Shown here in pieces: positions 16,788-27,600 of a DNA stretch of 64,000 nucleotides. The stretch is from Aldehydirespirator sp965261105 (GTDB lineage Bacteria; Actinomycetota; Acidimicrobiia; Acidimicrobiales; Aldehydirespiratoraceae), in assembly GCA_965261105.1 (NCBI GenBank), contig CBDHCM010000006.1:3286001-3350000 (forward strand), given 5' to 3'. The position numbers were made by a program, and so were the translations under genes. A model generated the notes under the pieces. The model saw only the letters and a program-made list of their open reading frames with translations, had not been told where the DNA came from and made no database searches. Numbering within the stretch: position 1 is the first letter of the stretch; each line of letters starts with the position of its first letter.

Positions 16788-17431
16788 CTATGTCAAGCAT
16801 GGGGTCGGCTTTGTGTGTTTGAGGTCGTGTTGGAGGTGTGTCCAGACCCGGTCTGAGATGCGCCGTTTGAGGGCTCGGATGGCTTCTCGTTTGCTTTTGC
16901 CGCGTTGCGGGCAGCGTTCGTAGAAGGCGCGGCCCTCGGTGTCTTTGCGGGAGATCTGGGCGATGGCCGCGGTGTGGAGGGACTTGTTGATCTGGCGGTT
17001 GCCGCCGCGGTTGAGCCGGTGGCGCACGACTCGGCCGCTGCTGGCCTCGACGGGCGCGGTGCCGTTGGCCATGGCGAAGCGGGACTTGGTCGCGAACCGT
17101 GCGGGGTTGCCGGTCTCGGCCAGGATCTCCGCGGCGACGAGGGCGCCGATCCCGTAGATGTCGGTGAGGGTCGTGGCGCTGTCGACGACCTTGGCGGCGA
17201 TCTGTTTGCTCAGAGCGTCGATCTGGTGGTTCAGTCGGCGGGTTTGGCGGATGCGGTCGCGGGCGACGTCGGCTCGGGGGCCGGGATCGCCGCGCAGCAT
17301 CCGCGCTGCGGCGTCGAGGCCCTTGGCGCTGGTGAGCGGCCCGATGCACGGTGCTCCACCGCGGCGCGGGCCTCGTCGATGAGGCAGCCCGCGAGGGTGT
17401 CTTTGTGGGAGTCGATCCCGATCACAGCCAT
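16788..17431 (-). mobile_element. IS110-family transposase remnant with internal deletion
   Basis: The ATG at 17431 starts MAVIGIDSHKDTLAG, the N-terminal DEDD-type strand of IS110 enzymes. After about 28 codons the frame breaks near 17345 and a different frame takes up the C-terminal half: IYGIGALVAAEILAETGN, the NGTAPVEASSG motif and RGGNRQINKSLH. These are the Transposase_20 part with its catalytic Ser region. The central part of a normal protein of about 400 residues is missing, so this is an inactive deletion derivative. Confidence 0.82.
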
Positions 17432-17628
17432 GTCTTGTTGACCTTCCTGTTTGTTGGTGTGGCTGTGGCAGAATGACCCGGCGGTGCGCAAACATGCGTT
17501 GGGGCGCTGGGGCCGTCTAGTCTGTGACATGTCATCTCCTGGGGGGAGGTCGGGGGTAGTTGACACCCCGCATCCTCCCTCAGGAGATCACCCAGACCCG
17601 GCCACCCCCTCCAGCCCGTCGCAGTAGG

Positions 17629-17650
17629 GACAACGTCTCAGGTTGTCACA
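17629..17650 (+). repeat. Recurring 22-bp motif with inverted ends, copy 1
   Basis: GACAACGTCTCAGGTTGTC plus CA. GACAAC (17629-17634) and GTTGTC (17642-17647) are inverted. The same motif is at 31789-31809 (one change) and, reversed, at 52523-52543. It lies outside genes each time and the flanks differ, so it may be the footprint or terminus of a mobile element. Confidence 0.65.
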
Positions 17651-17876
17651 GCTAGCCATTGTGTACCGCTTGCAGGTGGGTCTCAACGACGGCAGGGAGC
17701 CGCCGAAGGGAGATCGCGGCGAAGCTGAGGCCATCTACTTCGCGGAGAAGCACAGCGGGCCGCTCATTCCGTCCGCCTCACCGCGGTGCAAGGGGTCCCG
17801 ACTGCTTCGACCGCTGACGCGTCCTGAATTCCCATCCCCTGGCACCGGTCAACCTGCGCGCCAAGAGGCCTCGGGG

Positions 17877-19013
17877 CTACCCAGGCGGCGTTGGGGCGAA
17901 CAGGGTCGGCTGTTCGGGAGGGCGCACTGAGGCCAGTGGCGATTCGTTTAGAGGTCCTTGTTCGCCGTCGAGGAGCGACTCGATGTCTTGGAGGCTGGAC
18001 ACGGGCACAGCGCCTCGCTGCTGCAGGGGCTCGTTGCCAGGTCCTTCCCCGTCGCCTCGCCACACTGCGACCGACCCGTAGTTGTGCTTGAGAGCTTCGG
18101 TGGCACCGGACCAGGTGCCGCCGGTGCCGTCGTCGCTGGCGATCACCACTGTGAGCGCGGCCTGTGCGTAGATGAGCTTGTTGCGACCCATGGCGTTGCC
18201 CGCGCTGAATGGGGCGTCGGGGCTGTAGGGGGTGCACATCACGGTGCTGCCCTCGTACACAGCCCTGCGCACATCGGGTCGCTTGAGCTTGCGCGACAGC
18301 GACTCCGCCAGGATCCCGACGACGGCTCCACCAGCCTCGAAGGCCGCGTCCATGGCGAGCTGGTCGACACCCCGTGCGCCTCCCGACACCAGCGGCAGGC
18401 CCCGGCCGGCCGCGAGCCGGGCGACATGTTTGGCCACCTCACCGCCAGCTTCGGACACGTCCCGGCTTCCGACCACCCCCAGTCCGGGCGTGTCGAGCAG
18501 GTCGAGGGAGCCGGCACCGTGCACCACCGGGGGCGCCTTGGCCTTCAGCCGGGCCAGCCACTCCCGAGGGTAGGTCACGTCGTAGACGGTCAGCGTTCTG
18601 ATGCCCGACTGCTCGAGCCGCTCGAGCTCGAAGGCAAACGACATCGCCCGATGGGTGAGCCGCTCAACGCGGCCGGCGAGACTCTCCGGCACGCCGCAGT
18701 CGCGAACGAGTTGATCCTCGCTCTTGCCGACAAGCACGCTCGGTCCTTCGCCGGAATCTTCGCTCTCGCCGCCGGCCGTCTCGGTGACCCCATCCGGCCC
18801 GAGCGTCCAAGGCGTTCCGACACCGAGACGCTTGAGCAGGCTCCAGAACTCAGACGCCTTGAGCGGTCGCACCCCCACCGAGCCGAGACGACTGACCAGC
18901 AGCAGCGTCGCCAGCGAGTCGTCGTTCGCCACGCGTGCGGCGGGCACCGCAGCGTCCCATTCGATCTCGATGCGGTCAATGTCCGCCGCGATCGCCCGCG
19001 TGTCGTCAGTCAC
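17877..19013 (-). CDS. DprA/SLOG-like protein, partner of a RecQ-PRTase protein
   Basis: A 378-aa protein with the DprA (DNA-processing A) type SLOG Rossmann domain in its second half: VGSR at 181-184, SGGARGVDQLAM at 210-221 and GTGGTW at 296-301. These are the nucleotide-binding loops of the family. The first 140 residues are helical and lack a clear SAM domain; the last 50 are a disordered tail. The ATG at 19013 overlaps the stop of the helicase gene (ATGA), so the two are translationally coupled. Housekeeping DprA loads RecA in transformation; DprA-like proteins paired with phosphoribosyltransferase proteins are instead predicted conflict or anti-phage modules. Cytosolic. Confidence 0.85.
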   Translation of the reverse strand: MTDDTRAIAADIDRIEIEWDAAVPAARVANDDSLATLLLVSRLGSVGVRPLKASEFWSLLKRLGVGTPWTLGPDGVTETAGGESEDSGEGPSVLVGKSEDQLVRDCGVPESLAGRVERLTHRAMSFAFELERLEQSGIRTLTVYDVTYPREWLARLKAKAPPVVHGAGSLDLLDTPGLGVVGSRDVSEAGGEVAKHVARLAAGRGLPLVSGGARGVDQLAMDAAFEAGGAVVGILAESLSRKLKRPDVRRAVYEGSTVMCTPYSPDAPFSAGNAMGRNKLIYAQAALTVVIASDDGTGGTWSGATEALKHNYGSVAVWRGDGEGPGNEPLQQRGAVPVSSLQDIESLLDGEQGPLNESPLASVRPPEQPTLFAPTPPG

Positions 19014-21082
19014 TTGACCGACCTCCCGGCTGTGTCCGCCAGAGCGAATGGGAACACTGAACCCGAACCCGCTTCCCGCAGGCGCGACCCGACGACGGTC
19101 AGAGTCCAGCGTGAGTCGACCATGTCGTCTATCAGAATCACTGGACCTGACGGTACTTGGTCGCTGATCTCGAATGCGTCAAATACGTTGCGGTACTGCT
19201 GCTGGCTGTTCTGCATCGTCTTCTGGGGCTCCGTCTCGCGGACTTTGACGACCGCATCCTTGCAGGCCAGCCCGAGCGACCGCGCCAGCCGCTCCGCGAA
19301 GTCCGGGACCAGCTCGGGGCGGCGCAGCGAGGGCACGAACGCCAACCACTCGGGCGCAGGATCGGGTCGCCAGCGGTCGCGGATCAGGTCCCGCGCCGCG
19401 GCGACGAGCCGGCCATCGAACCTGCCGTCGTTCTGCTTGCCGGTGCGCACGAGCCTGCCCCAGCCGCCGTCGCCCCACCGGGTGAGCGCACGCCCGTCCT
19501 CAAGCCGGTGTTCGACTGCGATCCGTTTGCCGTCCGGGAGCTGCTTGCGAGGCTCGATGCGACGCTCGGACTTGCGCAGGAAGTCGATGGCCCGTTGCAC
19601 GGTGCCCGGGTCGAAGCTCCGGTCCAGGCTGACCCCGGTGCAGTTGTCGCAGATGCCGCACGGCTCGGGGTCGTGGTCGTCGAGGTAGCCGCGCAGCAGC
19701 CGCATCCGGCACTGGTCGGTGCTGATGAAGTCGAGCATCTGCTGCTGCTCCGTCCTGCGCAGAGCCGTGACCGAGCGGACCCGTTCGTGGTCGAACGTCC
19801 ACGGTGCCAGCGTCCTCAGCCACCGGCTCCCGTCCCGCTCCACCGCGCCCTCCACTTCCAGGATCTTCAGCAGGCCATCCAACTGGCCCGGCCGCACATT
19901 GACCTCATCAAGCAATGCACGCTTCATCATGGGCGCAGCCCGGCGCTCCAGCACGCTCACGACCCGCTCGGCTCGATCAGCCGGAGGGAAGGCCGAGCCG
20001 ATGAAGTAGTCCTGGATGTCGGCGTCCTCGGTGCCCCGCAGCAGGATCCCCAACGATTCCCTCAGGGCGCGCCCGGCCCGCCCGACCTGCTGGTAGTAGG
20101 CAACGGGCGAGCCCGGCGACTGGTAGTGGATCACGAAGGCGAGGTCGGGCTTGTCGAATCCCATGCCCAGCGCGGATGTGGCCACCACGACCTTCACGTC
20201 GTTGGACAGCAGTCGTTGTTCGACGGCGCGGCGGTGCTCGTCGTCGCTCTCGCCGCTGTACGCCTCCGCGGCTATGCCCTCGGACTGGAGCCAGCCCGCA
20301 ACCCGGTCGGTGTCGGCGACGGTCAGGCAGTAGACGATGCCAGTGCCGGGCAGTTCCGCGATCACGGCGGCGAGCCACACCAGTCGCTCGGCCTGCGACG
20401 GTTTGTCGAGCGCGTGGAGCCGAAGGCCGCTGCGAGCCAGCGTCCCGCGCACGGGTGCGAAGTCCGCTCCGAGCTGGGCGGTCACATCGGCCACCACCCG
20501 GTCGTTGGCGGTGGCCGTGCAGCACAGCACCGGCACCCCGGCGGGAAGCAGGTCCAGCACCCGGACCAGGCGCCGGTAGTCGGGACGGAAGTCGTGGCCC
20601 CAGTCGGAGATGCAGTGGGCCTCGTCGATGACGAGCAAGCCGCTGCGCCGGCCGATCACAGGCAGCACTTCGTTGCGGAACTGCTGGTTCGCCAGCCGCT
20701 CCGGCGAGATCAGCAGCACGTCCACCTCGTCGGCCTCGAGCTGCTCTTCGACCTCGCCCCACTCCTCACGGTTGGAGCTGTTGATGGTGAAGGCACGGAC
20801 GCCGAGCCGCTCGGCCGCCTCGATCTGGTTGCGCATGAGGGCCAGCAGCGGAGACACCAGCAGCGTGGGACCGAGCTCCCGGTCTCGCAGCAGCCGGGTA
20901 GCGATGAAGTACACCGCGCTCTTCCCCCAGCCGGTCCGCTGCACCAGCAGAACCCGGCCGCGCTCGCCCGCCAACGCCAGGATCGCCTCAAGCTGATCTG
21001 GCCGGAACGAGCACGCTGGGTCACCAGTCAGCATCCGCAGCAGGGCCAGCGCCTCCTCCGCTAGGTCGGGTCGGGAACTCAT
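19010..21082 (-). CDS. RecQ-type DNA helicase fused to phosphoribosyltransferase-like domain
   Basis: A 690-aa protein from the ATG at 21082; the frame continues to 21529 but without protein-like sequence. Helicase domain 1 has Walker A TGWGKS (50-55) and DEAH (153-156); domain 2 ends with QVGRAGR (332-338). A RecQ zinc site follows with Cys458, Cys475, Cys478 and Cys481. Beyond the helicase, residues 500-690 end in VILIDDMVDSRWTLT (648-662), matching the PRPP-binding loop of type I phosphoribosyltransferases. No HRDC domain is visible. Size and fusion differ from ordinary RecQ (600-720 aa with HRDC). It is the first gene of a pair with the DprA-like gene. Confidence 0.85.
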   Translation of the reverse strand: MSSRPDLAEEALALLRMLTGDPACSFRPDQLEAILALAGERGRVLLVQRTGWGKSAVYFIATRLLRDRELGPTLLVSPLLALMRNQIEAAERLGVRAFTINSSNREEWGEVEEQLEADEVDVLLISPERLANQQFRNEVLPVIGRRSGLLVIDEAHCISDWGHDFRPDYRRLVRVLDLLPAGVPVLCCTATANDRVVADVTAQLGADFAPVRGTLARSGLRLHALDKPSQAERLVWLAAVIAELPGTGIVYCLTVADTDRVAGWLQSEGIAAEAYSGESDDEHRRAVEQRLLSNDVKVVVATSALGMGFDKPDLAFVIHYQSPGSPVAYYQQVGRAGRALRESLGILLRGTEDADIQDYFIGSAFPPADRAERVVSVLERRAAPMMKRALLDEVNVRPGQLDGLLKILEVEGAVERDGSRWLRTLAPWTFDHERVRSVTALRRTEQQQMLDFISTDQCRMRLLRGYLDDHDPEPCGICDNCTGVSLDRSFDPGTVQRAIDFLRKSERRIEPRKQLPDGKRIAVEHRLEDGRALTRWGDGGWGRLVRTGKQNDGRFDGRLVAAARDLIRDRWRPDPAPEWLAFVPSLRRPELVPDFAERLARSLGLACKDAVVKVRETEPQKTMQNSQQQYRNVFDAFEISDQVPSGPVILIDDMVDSRWTLTVVGSRLREAGSGSVFPFALADTAGRSVK

Positions 21083-21175
21083 CGAGCCCGGACTGTACGC
21101 ACCCTCACCGGCAGCATCGAAGCCGGGTTCGCGGAGGCGGGTCGGGAACTCATCGAGCCCGGACTGTACGCACCC
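21067..21175. repeat. 38-bp direct repeat over the RecQ-PRTase start codon
   Basis: A 38-bp sequence at 21067-21104, which includes the helicase start codon, is repeated identically at 21138-21175, 71 bp apart. The upstream copy recreates an ATG and the first codons (MSSRP) in another context. The rest of 21083-21464 has no convincing gene; it should hold the promoters of the divergent helicase and surface-protein genes. Confidence 0.85.
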
Positions 21176-21464
21176 CCTGTGACAACGGTGGCGCGGCACC
21201 CCGGCCCCGGACCACCATCCCTCTCGCCCATCCAACATGTGTTCGACACTGCGGCGACATGCGGTTCCCCGATCAGCGCGATCTCCTCGCGGCGCTTCTC
21301 GTGGAACCGGCGGCGCAGCGACCCGTGGCACGGCGTCGGGATCGTGGGCCTCACATGAATGTCGTTGCGCGCTGATCGGACGGACACTATGATGTCGCCG
21401 CGCTGGATCAGAGTCTCTGAAATATCGAGGCCGTCCAGCCGAGGTCGGATCAGAAGGAGTCAGA

Positions 21465-21689
21465 GTGCTAAGCGATGAAGGCGGTGTCGCCTCCGGCCAT
21501 GCTGAGCATGGGTTGGATTGCCGCGGCATGGGCCGCCCAGGGTGTCGGTCATTCCATGAATTCGAACGTGCGCCGGTAGGCGCTCGGTTGCGATTCGCAT
21601 GGTCGCAGACACAGGCTTCCCGCGCGACGCGGTCCCTCCTACCCGCGTTGCCTCTGATGCGGCGAATCGTCGGGGCGTCTCCGCGATGA
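21465..21689 (+). CDS. Possible 74-aa leader ORF coupled to the giant surface protein
   Basis: A GTG at 21465 is preceded by AAGGAG (21454-21459, 5-nt spacing), the only good ribosome site near the start of the giant gene. The 74-codon frame ends in TGA at 21687-21689, overlapping the giant gene's ATG (21686) as ATGA, a classic coupling arrangement. The product (starting MLSDEGGVASGHAEHG when initiated) has no recognisable domain. It may simply provide coupled translation of a gene that lacks its own ribosome site. A competing 34-codon frame starts at 21475. Confidence 0.35.
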   Translation: MLSDEGGVASGHAEHGLDCRGMGRPGCRSFHEFERAPVGARLRFAWSQTQASRATRSLLPALPLMRRIVGASPR

Positions 21690-24600
21690 GCAAGCAGCGC
21701 CGCCAGGTGGCCCTGCTGCCGAGGTCGGTGGGCGCCTTAGCTCTGGGCTTGGCTCTGGCTTTCCTGTGCCTGGACGATTCGGCGCAGGCGGTCAGCAGCA
21801 AGCCCGCTCATTCCATCGGCGACCCATCCGGCGAGATGGACGCCGGCAACCTCGATTCCAGCTATGGCCGACCCCGCATCCAGATGATGGGGTCCGACGT
21901 CGCCGTGTTTGTGTCCACCGCCATCGTGACGGCGAGGCAGTCGCCGGTGGCGTCGGTGGTCGTGTCGGAAACCACTTTGACGGTGGACGAGGGCGAGACA
22001 GCCGTCTACACGGTGAAGCTGAACGCGCCGCCCACCGGCGACGTGGTGCTGTCGCTCACGATCAGCGGCAGTTCCGACGTGTCAGTGTCCGCGGGGGAGC
22101 TGACCTTCACAACAGACAACTGGGACACCGCGCAGACAGTGCGCGTGGCCGCCGTGCACGACGCCGACGCCGCGGGCGACGCGGCGACGGTGGCCCATGC
22201 GGTGGTCCCGGGGCGCAGCGCCGACGAATACGACGATGCTGCGGCCGTGTCGGTGTCGGTGGACGTGGACGACGACGAGACGGCGTCGGTGGTCGTGTCG
22301 GCGGCCTCGGTGGCGGTGAACGAGGGCGAGACAGCCGTCTACACCGTGAAGCTGAACGCGCCGCCCACCGGCGACGTGGTGCTGTCGCTCACGATCAGCG
22401 GCAGTTCTGATGTGAACCTCACTCCCAAGGAGATGACCTTCGCGCCCGACAACTGGGACACCCCAAAGACGGTTCGGATGTGGGCCCGGCATGACAGCGA
22501 CAGGATGGACGACGCGGCGGCAGTGACCCATGAGGTGGTCGCCGGGCGCAGCGCCGACGAATACGACGATGCTGCGGCCGTGTCGGTGTCGGTGGAGGTG
22601 GACGACGACGACGACGACCCGTCGGTGAGCGTGTCGGCGGCGTCGCTGGCGGTGGCCGAGGGCGCGACAGCCGTCTACACGGTGGTGCTCGACGCGCCGC
22701 CCACCTCCGACGTGGTGATCTCGGTGTCCAGCAACAACGACGACGTGACCGTGACGCCGGCCGCGCTGACGTTCGCCACCAGCGACTGGGACACCGCGCA
22801 GACCGTGCGCGTGGCCGCCGCGCACGACGCCGACGCCGCCAACGACGCCGCGTCGATTGCGCACATGGTGGCGGCCGCCGGCAGCGCCGACGAGTACGAC
22901 GCGGTGACCATCGGCTCGGTGGCGGTGACCGTCACCGACGACGACGCGTCGGTGGTCGTGTCGGAAACCACTTTGACGGTGGACGAGGGCGAGACAGCCG
23001 TCTACACGGTGAAGCTGAACGCGCCGCCCACCTCCGACGTGGTGCTGTCGCTCACGATCAGCGGCAGTTCCGACGTGTCAGTGTCCGCGGGGGAGCTGAC
23101 CTTCACAACAGACAACTGGGACACCGCGCAGACAGTGCGCGTGGCGGCCGTGCACGACGCCGACGCCGCGGGCGACGCGGCGACGGTGGCCCATGCGGTG
23201 GTCCCGGGGCGCAGCGCCGACGAATACGACGATGCTGCGGCCGTGTCGGTGTCGGTGGACGTGGACGACGACGAGACGGCGTCGGTGGTCGTGTCGGCGG
23301 CCTCGGTGGCGGTGAACGAGGGCGAGACAGCCGTCTACACCGTGAAGCTGAACGCGCCGCCCACCGGCGACGTGGTGCTGTCGCTCACGATCAGCGGCAG
23401 TTCTGATGTGAACCTCACTCCCAAGGAGATGACCTTCGCGCCCGACAACTGGGACACCCCAAAGACGGTTCGGATGTGGGCCCGGCATGACAGCGACAGG
23501 GAGGACGACGCGGCGGCAGTGACCCATGAGGTGATCCCGGGGCGCAGCGCCGACGAATACGACGATGCTGCGGCCGTGTCGGTGTCGGTGGAGGTGGACG
23601 ACGACGACGACGACCCGTCGGTGAGCGTGTCGGCGGCGTCGCTGGCGGTGGCCGAGGGCGCGACAGCCGTCTACACGGTGGTGCTCGACGCGCCGCCCAC
23701 CTCCGACGTGGTGATCTCGGTGTCCAGCAACAACGACGACGTGACCGTGACGCCGGCCGCGCTGACGTTCACCACCAGCGACTGGGACACCGCGCAGACC
23801 GTGCGCGTGGCCGCCGCGCACGACGCCGACGCCGCCAACGACGCCGCGTCGATTGCGCACATGGTGGCGGCCGCCGGCAGCGCCGACGAGTACGACGCGG
23901 TGACCATCGGCTCGGTGGCGGTGACCGTCACCGACGACGACGCGTCGGTGGTCGTGTCGGAAACCACTTTGACGGTGGACGAGGGCGAGACAGCCGTCTA
24001 CACGGTGAAGCTGAACGCGCCGCCCACCTCCGACGTGGTGCTGTCGCTCACGATCAGCGGCAGTTCCGACGTGTCAGTGTCCGCGGGGGAGCTGACCTTC
24101 ACAACAGACAACTGGGACACCGCGCAGACAGTGCGCGTGGCGGCCGTGCACGACGCCGACGCCGCGGGCGACGCGGCGACGGTGGCCCATGCGGTGGTCC
24201 CGGGGCGCAGCGCCGACGAATACGACGATGCTGCGGCCGTGTCGGTGTCGGTGGACGTGGACGACGACGAGACGGCGTCGGTGGTCGTGTCGGCGGCCTC
24301 GGTGGCGGTGAACGAGGGCGAGACAGCCGTCTACACCGTGAAGCTGAACGCGCCGCCCACCGGCGACGTGGTGCTGTCGCTCACGATCAGCGGCAGTTCT
24401 GATGTGAACCTCACTCCCAAGGAGATGACCTTCGCGCCCGACAACTGGGACACCCCAAAGACGGTTCGGATGTGGGCCCGGCATGACAGCGACAGGGAGG
24501 ACGACGCGGCGGCAGTGACCCATGAGGTGATCCCGGGGCGCAGCGCCGACGAATACGACGATGCTGCGGCCGTGTCGGTGTCGGTGGAGGTGGACGACGA

Positions 24601-27600
24601 CGACGACGACCCGTCGGTGAGCGTGTCGGCGGCGTCGCTGGCGGTGGCCGAGGGCGCGACAGCCGTCTACACGGTGGTGCTCGACGCGCCGCCCACCTCC
24701 GACGTGGTGATCTCGGTGTCCAGCAACAACGACGACGTGACCGTGACGCCGGCCGCGCTGACGTTCACCACCAGCGACTGGGACACCGCGCAGACCGTGC
24801 GCGTGGCCGCCGCGCACGACGCCGACGCCGCCAACGACGCCGCGTCGATTGCGCACATGGTGGCGGCCGCCGGCAGCGCCGACGAGTACGACGCGGTGAC
24901 CATCGGCTCGGTGGCGGTGACCGTCACCGACGACGACGCGTCGGTGGTCGTGTCGGAAACCACTTTGACGGTGGACGAGGGCGAGACAGCCGTCTACACG
25001 GTGAAGCTGAACGCGCCGCCCACCTCCGACGTGGTGCTGTCGCTCACGATCAGCGGCAGTTCCGACGTGTCAGTGTCCGCGGGGGAGCTGACCTTCACAA
25101 CAGACAACTGGGACACCGCGCAGACAGTGCGCGTGGCGGCCGTGCACGACGCCGACGCCGCGGGCGACGCGGCGACGGTGGCCCATGCGGTGGTCCCGGG
25201 GCGCAGCGCCGACGAATACGACGATGCTGCGGCCGTGTCGGTGTCGGTGGACGTGGACGACGACGAGACGGCGTCGGTGGTCGTGTCGGCGGCCTCGGTG
25301 GCGGTGAACGAGGGCGAGACAGCCGTCTACACCGTGAAGCTGAACGCGCCGCCCACCGGCGACGTGGTGCTGTCGCTCACGATCAGCGGCAGTTCTGATG
25401 TGAACCTCACTCCCAAGGAGATGACCTTCGCGCCCGACAACTGGGACACCCCAAAGACGGTTCGGATGTGGGCCCGGCATGACAGCGACAGGGAGGACGA
25501 CGCGGCGGCAGTGACCCATGAGGTGATCCCGGGGCGCAGCGCCGACGAATACGACGATGCTGCGGCCGTGTCGGTGTCGGTGACCGTCACCGACGACGAC
25601 ACCGCCGCAGTGACGGTGTCGGAAACCACTTTGACGGTGGACGAGGGCGCCAACGGCACCTACACGGTGAAGCTGAACGCGCCGCCCACCTCCGACGTGG
25701 TGATCAACACCACCACGACCGGCAGTTCCGACGTGACCCTGACGCCGACCACGCTGACGTTCACCACCAGCGACTGGGACACCGCCCAGACCGTGACCGT
25801 GGCCGCCGCCCAAGACACCGACGCCGTAGACGACACCGCGTCGATTGCGCACACGGTGCTGGCCGCCGGCAGCGCCGACGAATACGACACGGTGACCATC
25901 GGCTCGGTGGCGGTGACCGTCACCGACGACGACACCGCCGCAGTGACGGTGTCGGAAACCACTTTGACGGTGGACGAGGGCGCCAACGGCACCTACACGG
26001 TGAAGCTGAACGCGCCGCCCACCTCCGACGTGGTGATCAACACCACCACGACCGGCAGTTCCGACGTGACCCTGACGCCGACCACGCTGACGTTCACCAC
26101 CAGCAGCTGGGACACCGCCCAGACCGTGACCGTGGCCGCCGCCCAAGACACCGACGCCGTAGACGACACCGCGTCGATTGCGCACACGGTGCTGGCCGCC
26201 GGCAGCGCCGACGAATACGACACGGTGACCATCGGCTCGGTGGCGGTGACCGTCACCGACGACGACACCGCCGCAGTGACGGTGTCGGAAACCACTTTGA
26301 CGGTGGACGAGGGCGCCAACGGCACCTACACGGTGAAGCTGAACGCGCCGCCCACCTCCGACGTGGTAATCAACACCACCACGACCGGCAGTTCCGACGT
26401 GACCCTGACGCCGACCACGCTGACGTTCACCACCAGCGACTGGGACACCGCCCAGACCGTGACCGTGACGGCCGCCCAAGACACCGACGCCGCCAACGAC
26501 GCCGCGTCGATTGCGCACACGGTGGCGGCCGCCGGCAGCGCCGACGAATACGACACGGTGACCATCGGCTCGGTGGCGGTGACCGTCACCGACGACGACG
26601 CGTCGGTGGTCGTGTCGGAAACCACTTTGACGGTGGACGAGGGCGCCAACGGCACCTACACGGTGAAGCTGAACGCGCCGCCCACCTCCGACGTGGTAAT
26701 CAACGCCACCACGACCGGCAGTTCCGACGTGACCCTGACGCCGACCACGCTGACGTTCACCACCAGCGACTGGGACACCGCCCAGACCGTGACCGTGACG
26801 GCCGCCCAAGACACCGACGCCGCCAACGACGCCGCGTCGATTGCGCACACGGTGGCGGCCGCCGGCAGCGCCGACGAATACGACGCGGTGACCATCGGCT
26901 CGGTGGCGGTGACCGTCACCGACGACGACACCGCCGCAGTGACGGTGTCGGAAACCACTTTGACGGTGGACGAGGGCGCCAACGGCACCTACACGGTGAA
27001 GCTGAACGCGCCGCCCACCTCCGACGTGGTAATCAACGCCACCACGACCGGCAGTTCCGACGTGACCCTGACGCCGGCCACGCTGACGTTCACCACCAGC
27101 GACTGGGACACCGCCCAGACCGTGACCGTGACGGCCGCCCAAGACACCGACGCCGCCAACGACGCCGCGTCGATTGCGCACACGGTGGCGGCCGCCGGCA
27201 GCGCCGACGAATACGACGCGGTGACCATCGGCTCGGTGGCGGTGACCGTCACCGACGACGACACCGCCGCAGTGACGGTGTCGGAAACCACTTTGACGGT
27301 GGACGAGGGCGCCAACGGCACCTACACGGTGAAGCTGAACGCGCCGCCCACCTCCGACGTGGTGCTGTCGCTCACCGTCAGCGGCAGTTCCGACGTGACC
27401 CTGACGCCGGCCACGCTGACGTTCACCACCAGCGACTGGGACACCGCCCAGACCGTGACCGTGACGGCCGCCCAAGACACCGACGCCGCCAACGACGCCG
27501 CGTCGATTGCGCACACGGTGGCGGCCGCCGGCAGCGCCGACGAATACGACGCGGTGACCATCGGCTCGGTGGCGGTGACCGTCACCGACGACGACACCGC

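Noticed and set aside
17643..17930. 95-codon plus-strand frame next to the DprA-like gene
   Set aside because: No ribosome site, low-complexity product, and it overlaps the end of the DprA-like gene.
21599..21685. Upstream ATG extending the surface protein by 29 residues
   Set aside because: It would put a charged segment before the signal peptide and has no ribosome site; the ATG at 21686 directly precedes the signal.
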